Source: Lachnospiraceae bacterium UBA1818
Lineage (GTDB): Bacteria; Bacillota; Clostridia; Lachnospirales; Lachnospiraceae
DNA: 46,280 nt
Direction: 5' to 3'
Assembly (NCBI GenBank): GCA_904419285.1
Contig: CAJFQZ010000022.1
Span: 1 to 46,280, forward strand
Translations under genes and position numbers: made by a program
Part shown: piece after piece, positions 16,742 through 24,057 of the stretch
Layout of the letters: each line of letters starts with the position of its first letter
Numbering within the stretch: the first letter of the stretch is position 1
Notes under the pieces: model-generated
What the model was told of the DNA's origin: nothing
Databases searched by the model: none
Seen by the model: the letters and a program-made list of their open reading frames with translations, nothing else

Positions 16742-18079
16742 TCATCTCCTGCCTGACACTTTCTTAACCGCCGCCGCAGATGCGATGCATACTGACGCTC
16801 CCAGCAGCACTATAAGATACATAAAGTCTGCCGTGTCTCCGGTCTTTACCGCTTTTGACGTCGCAGTCACAGTCGTTCCGCCCGCTGCTGCAGGAACTTT
16901 AACTGTCGTCGTGGTTCCATCAGATTTCTCCGCTGTCTGAGCCGGTTCAGCTTTCGCGACAACCTTCACATCATCCGTGTTCTCTGATGCGGTATTTTCT
17001 GTTGTTGTCGTCTCTTCACTTCCGAGTACAGTACTTTCATCTCCGCCTGTCGTCACTTCCTGTCCTGCATCCTCTGTATCATCCTTTACCGGCTCCTCCG
17101 GCTCAGCCGGACTGTTCTCAAGTTCTGCCGCCGCACTCGTCAGTTTCTCCACAGCAGTGCTCACTTCATCGGCAGTTGCCTGATCATTCATAAAGACTGC
17201 TTCTGCCTCTGCATATACAGCCCTGAATGACGCAAACGCCGCCTGCTCATATGAGGTCTCATCTGTCAGATATTTCTCTGCAGCCTGGAGCAGTTCGTCA
17301 AGAGCTCCCTTATCCGGCTTCAGTCTCAGGGCGCTTCCAGCATCCATAAGTGCTTTCCACGCATCGTCCACTTCAGCCTGTGTCGCCATGATATTTTCTG
17401 CCGTTGCCTTGGCAGCTTCAAGAGCCTCTTTAAATTCCTGCTTTCCTGCTTCCAGATATTTATCCAGATCCAGCGTCTCCATCCATGCGATCACTTTCTT
17501 CAGATCTGTCATATCCGCCATCTTACGGTTCAATTCCGCCGAAGCCTTAATAAGCGCTTTCCATGCCGCTGTAATTTCAGGCTCCATTGCATTCTCATCG
17601 TCTCTAACAGCTTTTGCCGCTTCTAAAGCTTCAAGGAATACCGTCTTTTTCTCATTGTCTTCATAATCATTCATATCAAGACCTTCTGCGAACTCGATCG
17701 CACTCTCAAGTGAAGACTTGTCCCCCTGTTTAAACTCCAGGTACTGCAGAATCTCCATAAGAGATTTCCAGCTCTCATCGATCATATCCTGTGTGACGGA
17801 TGTATCGCCCGCTTCCACTCTTGCGACAAGATTCTCCGCATTTGCCATCCTTGTTTCATATTCAGAAACAACGATCGGAATAACCCCCTCTGTATCGGCT
17901 TTCTTCGCCAGCTCGATCATCCTCTCCAGCACAGCTGTCGAGAGCGATTCCTGCTGTACCGCAATGCCCGCTCCTCCTGCATTTTCCTGAGCCGATGCTG
18001 TTATCCCGGGCATCTGCACAGCAGCACTCAGCGCCATACATGCTGTCAAAATCCATACACATATTCGATGTTTCTTCAT
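16742..18079 (-). CDS. Cell-wall-anchored FIVAR-repeat protein
   Basis: The 445-residue surface protein has a signal peptide (residues 1-31, ending ITASAQ) and about four FIVAR-type helical repeats of 65-75 residues, recognised by recurring DDAWKALMDAGSAL-like and EALEAAKA patterns. A low-complexity Thr/Glu/Asp stalk (about 330-410) leads to a sorting region: VKTGDTADF, a hydrophobic helix (MYLIVLLGASVCIASAAAV) and KKVSGRR. The motif is not a strict LPXTG but fits the variant sortase signals of Lachnospiraceae. FIVAR repeats occur in sugar-, fibronectin- or wall-binding surface proteins; the ligand is unknown. GGAGGAAGGAG precedes the start. It stands alone between terminators and a palindrome-bearing promoter. 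Confidence 0.82.
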   Translation of the reverse strand: MKKHRICVWILTACMALSAAVQMPGITASAQENAGGAGIAVQQESLSTAVLERMIELAKKADTEGVIPIVVSEYETRMANAENLVARVEAGDTSVTQDMIDESWKSLMEILQYLEFKQGDKSSLESAIEFAEGLDMNDYEDNEKKTVFLEALEAAKAVRDDENAMEPEITAAWKALIKASAELNRKMADMTDLKKVIAWMETLDLDKYLEAGKQEFKEALEAAKATAENIMATQAEVDDAWKALMDAGSALRLKPDKGALDELLQAAEKYLTDETSYEQAAFASFRAVYAEAEAVFMNDQATADEVSTAVEKLTSAAAELENSPAEPEEPVKDDTEDAGQEVTTGGDESTVLGSEETTTTENTASENTDDVKVVAKAEPAQTAEKSDGTTTTVKVPAAAGGTTVTATSKAVKTGDTADFMYLIVLLGASVCIASAAAVKKVSGRR

Positions 18080-18139
18080 TTTTCTCTCCTTCCTCCGACC
18101 GCCAGCATGCAGTCAATCAATTTATCCTAGAATAGGTGT

Positions 18140-18170
18140 ATTATACCATTAATTTTGTGGAAATTCCACA
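18140..18170 (-). promoter_or_regulatory. FIVAR gene promoter with palindrome over the -35 region
   Basis: TATAAT (18145-18140, minus strand) is a clear -10. Seventeen bases upstream the -35 is poor, and there a 15-bp palindrome TGTGGAA-A-TTCCACA (18156-18170) covers the region. This suggests control by a dimeric regulator that either replaces or blocks -35 recognition. Confidence 0.45.
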
Positions 18171-18270
18171 CCCCGCCCTTAAATTAAAATCCTTTTTTTT
18201 AATTAATTACTATTTCTCAAATGAAAACAGAATTATATTTGACATCCTGCAATATCGCGTTTTCTTCTCA

Positions 18271-19674
18271 TCAGAACGGTCCGTATCCGATCCCATATGC
18301 GATCATGACGAGGACAAACGCACTCACGATAAACGAGAGATATGTCTTCCAGCAAAACTTGATCCAGGTACCATAATCCACTCCGCACATAGACAGCTGC
18401 ACGAGCGAGCTTCCCGGCCAGAAACTGTTGGTGATCCCGTCGCCGTACTGGTAAGCCAGCACCAGAACCTGCTGGTTGATATGCAGGATCTCGCCCAGCG
18501 GCTGCAGGATCGGCATGACGATGACAGCTTTCCCGCTTCCGGATACGACGAGGAAATTGAACAGTGTGACAAATACAAAGATGATCAGCAGCGCCAGGAT
18601 CGCGCTCTTGTTCTCCAGCAGCACTGACATTCCGTGAACGATCGTATCCATGATACACGCCTGGTTCATAAGCGCTACGACAGACTGTGCAAGTCCCACT
18701 GCGAATGCCGCAGCGAAAACTCTCACCGCCCCCTGGCAGAACAGCTGGCACGCCTCGCTCGGACCGATGCGGAAGATCAGCGCCAGAAGGATTCCCATAA
18801 TCACATAGATCGCGGCGATCTGCGGGAAAGACCATCCAAGCTTAATACAGCCGAATCCCTGGACGATAATGATCGCAAGGAAAACCAGAAGTCCCAGTGC
18901 GCGGCGCAGGTTCATCTCCCCCATATCCGCCGTATGGTCTTCCTCTCTCTGATTCAGATACTCGTCCTTCACAAGGCTCTGCTCCGGATTTTTCCGTATC
19001 CTGCGGCAGTAGATATAGAGACTTACAAGGCCGATCACATAGAACACCGCAAGCCCCACTGCGCGGAACCCGATTCCTGAAAATAATGGAAGTCCCACGA
19101 TCTGCTGCGCCACCCCCGTTGTAAATGTATTCATAAGCCCTGAGGTGAATCCCACGGTACTTCCGATGATCGCAAGTCCGGTCCCCACCATCCGGTCATA
19201 TCCCAGGGCAAAACCGATCGTGACTGCCAGCGGATAGAACGGATAAGCCGCTTCCCCATATCCCAGGACTCCGAAGATCACAAAGATCGTATAGAAGATG
19301 CAGACGACGGAAAATTCCTTGCCCTTCGTCCGCTTCAGTATCGCGCTGATCCCCGCGCCGAAAGCGCCGCTCACTTCAAGAAGATAGATCACGCCGGAGC
19401 TGATGAACAGTGTTCCCATGATCGTAGCTCCGTTTACAAAGCCGGTGTACACCGCTTCGAAATAGTCCATGAACGTAATCGGAGTCTCATTTTCAACATA
19501 ACTGAATGTATCCGGATCGATCACTGTCATTCCTGTCGTGCTGTCCTGGATCCGCTCGTATGATCCGCTCGGGATCAGATAGGACAGAATAACGACCAGA
19601 AGCATGATCGCCAGAAGTATGATAAATACATGGGGCATACGGAACCCCTTTTTCGCCTCTGCATTCTTACTCAT
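18271..19674 (-). CDS. YfcC/DcuC-family membrane carrier
   Basis: The 467-residue polytopic membrane protein has about 11-12 hydrophobic segments. It begins MPHVFIILLAIMLLVVILSY after a short cytoplasmic tail and has the family-type re-entrant segments FGVLGYGEAAYPFYPL and LVVSGSGKAVIVMPILQPLG and the late motif YGDGITNSFWPGSS. YfcC proteins are related to C4-dicarboxylate and p-aminobenzoyl-glutamate carriers. The start at 19674 overlaps the stop of the M20D amidohydrolase gene by 8 bp with AAGGAGA upstream, so uptake and hydrolysis of the same N-acyl amino acid or dipeptide is likely. The real substrate is unknown. Confidence 0.85.
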   Translation of the reverse strand: MSKNAEAKKGFRMPHVFIILLAIMLLVVILSYLIPSGSYERIQDSTTGMTVIDPDTFSYVENETPITFMDYFEAVYTGFVNGATIMGTLFISSGVIYLLEVSGAFGAGISAILKRTKGKEFSVVCIFYTIFVIFGVLGYGEAAYPFYPLAVTIGFALGYDRMVGTGLAIIGSTVGFTSGLMNTFTTGVAQQIVGLPLFSGIGFRAVGLAVFYVIGLVSLYIYCRRIRKNPEQSLVKDEYLNQREEDHTADMGEMNLRRALGLLVFLAIIIVQGFGCIKLGWSFPQIAAIYVIMGILLALIFRIGPSEACQLFCQGAVRVFAAAFAVGLAQSVVALMNQACIMDTIVHGMSVLLENKSAILALLIIFVFVTLFNFLVVSGSGKAVIVMPILQPLGEILHINQQVLVLAYQYGDGITNSFWPGSSLVQLSMCGVDYGTWIKFCWKTYLSFIVSAFVLVMIAYGIGYGPF

Positions 19675-20923
19675 CTTTTTTGTTCTCCTTCCTGCTTTGT
19701 TCTGCGAGCCATCCTGCCGCAACGTTTGCATAAATGGCAGCTCCCGCCGGCAGCACATCCTCATCCAGCACCATCTGCGGACTGTGGAGAGGCGCACTGC
19801 CCGGTTTCCCTGCCCCGAAGAAAATAAACATTCCCGGGACTTCCGTGGTGACATATCCGAAATCCTCCGTCCCCGTCATCGGCGGGATCCGGCGGAGCTT
19901 CTCATTCCCCACCACCTGCCCGATAAACGGCGTGAACTCCCGGCAGATCTTCTCATCGCTGTATGTATTCGGTGTGTGGAACACAGTCATCTCATATTCC
20001 CCGCGCCATGCTTTCACATAAGCATCCACAATCTCCGGAATCCGCTGCTTCAGATGCTCGGCCGCCTCCACGTCCAGCGTCCTTACTCCAATATGGATCT
20101 CCGCCTCATCCGGTATGATGTTGACTGCAGTGCCGCCTTTCGCCACACCGCAGGTGAGCGCTGCCATTGCTGCAGGATCCACCTCCCTGGTGACAAGGAG
20201 ATTGACCGCCTGGTAGATCTGGTTCATGATCATCAGCGGATCCACACAGAGCTGAGGCTGGGAGCTGTGTCCCCCCTTACCTTTGATCTTTACGATAAAG
20301 GTATCCAGGGAAGCCGAATTAACTCCCACCGAGTAGCCCACCGTCTCCGGCTCTTCTGTCGGCTGCACATGGATGCCGAACGCCGCGTCCACCTTCGGAT
20401 CCTCCAGCAGTCCGTCGCCGACCATCATGCGCGCCCCCGCTCCGGTCTCCTCTCCGGGCTGGAACATCAGCTTGACAGTTCCCTGAATGCTGTCCTCCAT
20501 CCTCTTCAGGATATGCGCCGCGCCCAGCAGCATCGCCGCATGGCTGTCATGGCCGCACATGTGGCCTTTTTCATTGCAGGATCTGAATTCCAGATCATTC
20601 TCCTCCTGGATGGGGAGGGCGTCCATATCAGCCCTCAGAAGGATGCAGGGACTTCCGTGTCCGATGACCGCTGTCACTCCGGTGGCATTCTCCATCCGCG
20701 GGAATCCCGCCTGCATAAAATCTTCGGTCACCTTCTCCGGCACCTTTCCTCCGCATTCCTTCCACGGTATCCCCATCTCATCCAGCCTCTTCTTAATATA
20801 AGCGCTGGTCTCCGGCAGATCCATGCCGATCTCCGGGATCTGATGGAGATATCTCCGATCCTGCACGATCTGAGTCCTGATCTCATCCGCCATGTTCCGT
20901 ATCTTATCTGAAATCATATCCAT
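19667..20923 (-). CDS. M20D-family amidohydrolase / N-acyl amino acid hydrolase
   Basis: The 418-residue metallo-hydrolase belongs to the HipO/AbgB/IAA-amino acid hydrolase class, removing an acyl or aryl group from amino acids. Metal and catalytic motifs are visible: LLRADMDALPIQEEN, CNEKGHMCGHDSHAAML, MFQPGEETGAGARMM, and HVQPTEEPETVGY after the lid. The dimerisation domain is at about 190-300. No signal peptide, so cytoplasmic. GAGGAG precedes the start. It is translationally coupled to the YfcC-type carrier and diverges from another amidohydrolase, pointing to amino-acid-conjugate catabolism. A leader terminator sits upstream. Confidence 0.92.
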   Translation of the reverse strand: MDMISDKIRNMADEIRTQIVQDRRYLHQIPEIGMDLPETSAYIKKRLDEMGIPWKECGGKVPEKVTEDFMQAGFPRMENATGVTAVIGHGSPCILLRADMDALPIQEENDLEFRSCNEKGHMCGHDSHAAMLLGAAHILKRMEDSIQGTVKLMFQPGEETGAGARMMVGDGLLEDPKVDAAFGIHVQPTEEPETVGYSVGVNSASLDTFIVKIKGKGGHSSQPQLCVDPLMIMNQIYQAVNLLVTREVDPAAMAALTCGVAKGGTAVNIIPDEAEIHIGVRTLDVEAAEHLKQRIPEIVDAYVKAWRGEYEMTVFHTPNTYSDEKICREFTPFIGQVVGNEKLRRIPPMTGTEDFGYVTTEVPGMFIFFGAGKPGSAPLHSPQMVLDEDVLPAGAAIYANVAAGWLAEQSRKENKKDE

Positions 20924-20991
20924 CCTCTGCTTCTCCTCTCTGCATCTCTATAAAATCCATTCTGTCTCCCTGCTCTTTTTCTTCCGAAAAA

Positions 20992-21100
20992 AGAAAAAAA
21001 CTCCGGACCAGGATGCTTCCAGCCTCGGAGTCTCCATACATAATTATTAAAACAGATGCATAATTATACTTATGCTATCATTTTTCTGCGCATTTTGCAA
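20992..21100 (-). promoter_or_regulatory. Promoter and attenuator-like hairpin before the M20D gene
   Basis: On the minus strand TTGCAA (21100-21095), 17 bp, TAGCAT (21077-21072) form a promoter. About 35 nt into the transcript ACTCCG (21031-21026) pairs with CGGAGT (21005-21000), followed by TTTTTTTCTTT. This is an intrinsic terminator inside the leader, before the M20D start at 20923. Either expression is controlled by attenuation or a short RNA is made. Confidence 0.5.
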
Positions 21101-21118
21101 TGTTTTGGACAAATCTTC

Positions 21119-21147
21119 CTGACAAATCTTCCCGGTTCTGCTATCAT
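21119..21147 (+). promoter_or_regulatory. Promoter for the amidohydrolase/ornithine cyclodeaminase-like unit
   Basis: CTGACA (21119-21124), 17-bp spacer, TATCAT (21142-21147) with an upstream TG (TGCTATCAT). An 11-bp direct repeat ACAAATCTTCC (21109-21119 and 21122-21132, period 13 bp) straddles the -35 box and may bind a regulator. Confidence 0.6.
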
Positions 21148-21170
21148 ATTGTCTAAAGGAGCGTGGAAAG

Positions 21171-22772
21171 ATGAATACTACTATATTTATTAACGGAAAA
21201 ATTTTTACCTCTGACAGCGCCGCCCCATATGCGGATTCCATGATCGTGGAGGACGGCAGAATCACGTGGATCGGAACTCAGGCAGACCTGCCCGATACCA
21301 GAGGGGCTGTGACAGACCTCGGCGGCAGGCGCGTGATCCCCGGATTTGTGGACGCACATATGCATCCTGTCATGCTGGCTGACTACAGGAAGAAGATCAC
21401 GATCATGCCGCCCGAGATCAACTCCATTGAAGAACTCGTCAGCGCCATCCGGCGCCGCAGAGAAGAACAGAGTCCCGGAGAATGGATCGAGGGATGGGGC
21501 TATGATGAGCAGGGTCTTCTGGAAAAACGGTCCCCCAACCGGTATGATCTGGATCGGGGCTGCAGTGACGCCCCTGTCTCTCTCATGAGGACCTGCGCCC
21601 ATATCCGCTGCGTCAACAGCATGGCTCTGAAGCTTGCCGGGATCGACCGGAACACACCGGATCCGCCCGGAGGCGAGATCGAACGGGACGAAAACGGAGA
21701 GCCGACCGGCGTGCTGAAAGAAAACGCCAGAAACCTCCTTGCGCCCCTCCTTCCTCTGGAGTCTGTCGATAAAAAGACAGAAAATCTCCTGGAGCTCGGA
21801 GAACTGCTCACCTCGCAGGGGATCACCGCAATCTGCGACATGGGCAATCTTGACAGCAGCGATAATTTTCCAATCTATGAAGCCGCTGCCAGAAAAGGAT
21901 TTCATCAGCGGGTCGGAATCTATTATATGTGGGACTTCTTTGCAGATGACGATACATTTACGATCCCCTCAGAACGGATGGACCGGAACAGTCAGATCTT
22001 TGCGGCCGGCCTGAAACTGATCGGGGACGGCAGCATCTCCGGCAGGACTGCCTGGATGGACACTCCGTACTACGGTTCTTCTGATGAATACGGTATCTCC
22101 GTATGCAGCGACCATCTGGTGGAGACCGCAGTTGATTTCTGCCGGAAGAACCATTGCCAGCTCTCCATGCATGCCATGGGCACGAGAGCCATCTCACGCA
22201 TGGTAGACCGTGCCTGCCGGGAAAAGAGCTGGACATCGGACGGGATCCCCTATGTCCGTATTGAACATGTGACGGAGCCGTCCGAAGAGAGCATCGAAAA
22301 GGCGGCAAAACACGGGATTGCCTTCGTCTCCCAGCCGATCTTTCCATATGCAGAGAGCGCAAGCTATCTCGCCAATCTGGGAGCAGAACGGATAAAGCAG
22401 TGCTATCCGTTCCGCCATATGCTGGAGAAGGGCGTGCAGCTCGGATTTTCTACCGACGCACCGGCAACCTTCTGGGCCGTACCGTCAGATCCCTTCCCGG
22501 GGCTGAAGCTGGCTGTGACCCGCACCGCCGCCGACGGAACTGACTGCGGCCGGCAGGAAGCAGTGGATATTGAGACTGCCGTCACACTCTATACCCGGGG
22601 CGCCGCCCTCGCAGCCGGATTTCCGGACATCGGAATGCTCGCCCCCGGATACCGGGCTGATTTTGCGGTACTGAGCGACGACCTTCTGCGCATACCGCCG
22701 GAAGAGATCGATCAAGTTCAGGTTGATGAAACCTATATTTCCGGAGAATGTGTATACCGCCGGGACAAATGA
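21171..22772 (+). CDS. YtcJ-like metal-dependent amidohydrolase (amidohydrolase_3)
   Basis: The 533-residue member of the amidohydrolase superfamily has the N-terminal beta-sandwich (TTIFINGKIFTSDSAAPYAD), the metal site PGFVDAHMHPVML, GWGYDEQ, and the C-terminal FSTDAPATFWAVPSDPF and FAVLSDDLLRIPPEE. YtcJ/NfdA-like proteins hydrolyse N-substituted amides; the substrate here is unknown. AAGGAG precedes the start. Gene order suggests an operon with the ornithine cyclodeaminase-like gene 83 nt downstream and shared function with the divergent M20D/YfcC pair. Confidence 0.88.
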   Translation: MNTTIFINGKIFTSDSAAPYADSMIVEDGRITWIGTQADLPDTRGAVTDLGGRRVIPGFVDAHMHPVMLADYRKKITIMPPEINSIEELVSAIRRRREEQSPGEWIEGWGYDEQGLLEKRSPNRYDLDRGCSDAPVSLMRTCAHIRCVNSMALKLAGIDRNTPDPPGGEIERDENGEPTGVLKENARNLLAPLLPLESVDKKTENLLELGELLTSQGITAICDMGNLDSSDNFPIYEAAARKGFHQRVGIYYMWDFFADDDTFTIPSERMDRNSQIFAAGLKLIGDGSISGRTAWMDTPYYGSSDEYGISVCSDHLVETAVDFCRKNHCQLSMHAMGTRAISRMVDRACREKSWTSDGIPYVRIEHVTEPSEESIEKAAKHGIAFVSQPIFPYAESASYLANLGAERIKQCYPFRHMLEKGVQLGFSTDAPATFWAVPSDPFPGLKLAVTRTAADGTDCGRQEAVDIETAVTLYTRGAALAAGFPDIGMLAPGYRADFAVLSDDLLRIPPEEIDQVQVDETYISGECVYRRDK

Positions 22773-22855
22773 GGAAACATCCTCAGCCGCGCCGCTGCAC
22801 ATTCGGGACGAAAGTCCCCCAAATACAGAAAAAATACAGAAAAGAGGCTTTACCA

Positions 22856-23950
22856 ATGTTTGAATTACCCAAGTACAGAGAACCTGACTTTACAGAAGAG
22901 AAATTCGCAGGCGCCCCTGACGCAGCCTGGGAGGAAGTAACGGTCAAGGGCGTTGCTCCTGAAAATTATCACAGCACCTCCATGTATCCCGAATATTTCA
23001 AGATCCGCGGGAAATGGACCCTTGCGAAGGAAAGCCGGATGGACTCCAGCGTCGTCCTCTGTGACGACGGTGAGCTCAAAGTCGTGGAGAACCGCAACCT
23101 GGAGATCGGCGACAAAGTCATCATCGGCAGGACAGAGAACGCAGAAGAAGGGATCTACCTTCACAGTACCGGCTTCGAGGATCCCGAGACAAGCAGCGGC
23201 GACCAGTTCGTCTTCCGCCAGGGACGGAGCCGTGAGACTTCCTATGCCAGAGATTATGACCGCCTTTTTGAACTTCTCAGATATGAGAAAGAGCACGGGA
23301 ACATCCTCTGGGTAATGGGTCCCGCCTTTTCATTTGACGCTGACGCCCGCCGCGCGATGCAGGCCATGGTGGAAAACGGATATGTGGACGGCCTGATGGC
23401 AGGAAACGCCCTTGCCACCCACGACCTGGAAGGCGCCATGTTCCACACGGCTCTCGGCCAGGACATCTACACCCAGCAGTCCCAGCCCAACGGGCACTAC
23501 AATCACCTGGACGTCATCAACCGAGTGAGAAAGAGCGGCTCCATCGCTCAGTTTATCGACGACTACAAAATCGATAACGGGATCATGTACAGCTGTGTGA
23601 AGAACGATGTTCCCTTCGTCCTCACCGGCTCCATCCGTGACGACGGTCCGCTCCCTGAAGTGATCGGCAATGCCTACGACGGGCAGACGGCAATGCGCGG
23701 TATGGTGAAGAAAGCGACTACGGTCATCTGCCTTGCGACCATGCTGCACACCATCGCGACCGGAAATATGACGCCGTCCTACCGCGTCCTGCAGGACGGT
23801 ACGGTGCGCCCGGTCTTCCTCTACACAGTGGATGCGGACGAATTCGTTGTAAACAAGCTGCTGGACCGCGGAAGCCTTGCGGCCACCACCATCGTGACGA
23901 ACGTTCAGGACTTTATCATGATCGTTGTAAAAGGTCTCGGACTCATGTAA
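22856..23950 (+). CDS. LOR/SDH-type (archaeal-type) ornithine cyclodeaminase-like protein
   Basis: The 364-residue protein combines an N-terminal LOR/SDH small domain (about 35-110) with a C-terminal NAD-binding half: ENGYVDGLMAGNALATHDLE, YSCVKNDVPFVLTGSIRDDG, LATMLHTIATGNMTPSYRV and LLDRGSLAATTIVTNVQDF. These match the TIGR00300 family, whose archaeal members turn ornithine into proline and ammonia and which also forms the C-terminal part of arginine dihydrolases. No arginine-dihydrolase domain is present. The start at 22856 is set by homology; AAAGAGG upstream is weak, and an in-frame ATG at 22748 overlaps the previous gene. Enzymatic activity is inferred. Confidence 0.82.
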   Translation: MFELPKYREPDFTEEKFAGAPDAAWEEVTVKGVAPENYHSTSMYPEYFKIRGKWTLAKESRMDSSVVLCDDGELKVVENRNLEIGDKVIIGRTENAEEGIYLHSTGFEDPETSSGDQFVFRQGRSRETSYARDYDRLFELLRYEKEHGNILWVMGPAFSFDADARRAMQAMVENGYVDGLMAGNALATHDLEGAMFHTALGQDIYTQQSQPNGHYNHLDVINRVRKSGSIAQFIDDYKIDNGIMYSCVKNDVPFVLTGSIRDDGPLPEVIGNAYDGQTAMRGMVKKATTVICLATMLHTIATGNMTPSYRVLQDGTVRPVFLYTVDADEFVVNKLLDRGSLAATTIVTNVQDFIMIVVKGLGLM

Positions 23951-23965
23951 ACTGCTCACGGCAAG

Positions 23966-24015
23966 CGCAAAGGACCGGAATTCCGCGTTCCACATGCGGT
24001 TCCGGTCCTTTTGCG
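23966..24015 (+). terminator. Stem-loop after the ornithine cyclodeaminase-like gene
   Basis: CGCAAAGGACCGGAA (23966-23980) pairs with TTCCGGTCCTTTTGCG (24000-24015). It is a strong stem with a short T stretch within its 3' arm, placed between convergent genes, probably terminating both. Confidence 0.65.
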
Positions 24016-24057
24016 TCCCTGTATCTGATTCTGTTCTGACTGTTTCTTTATCTTTCT

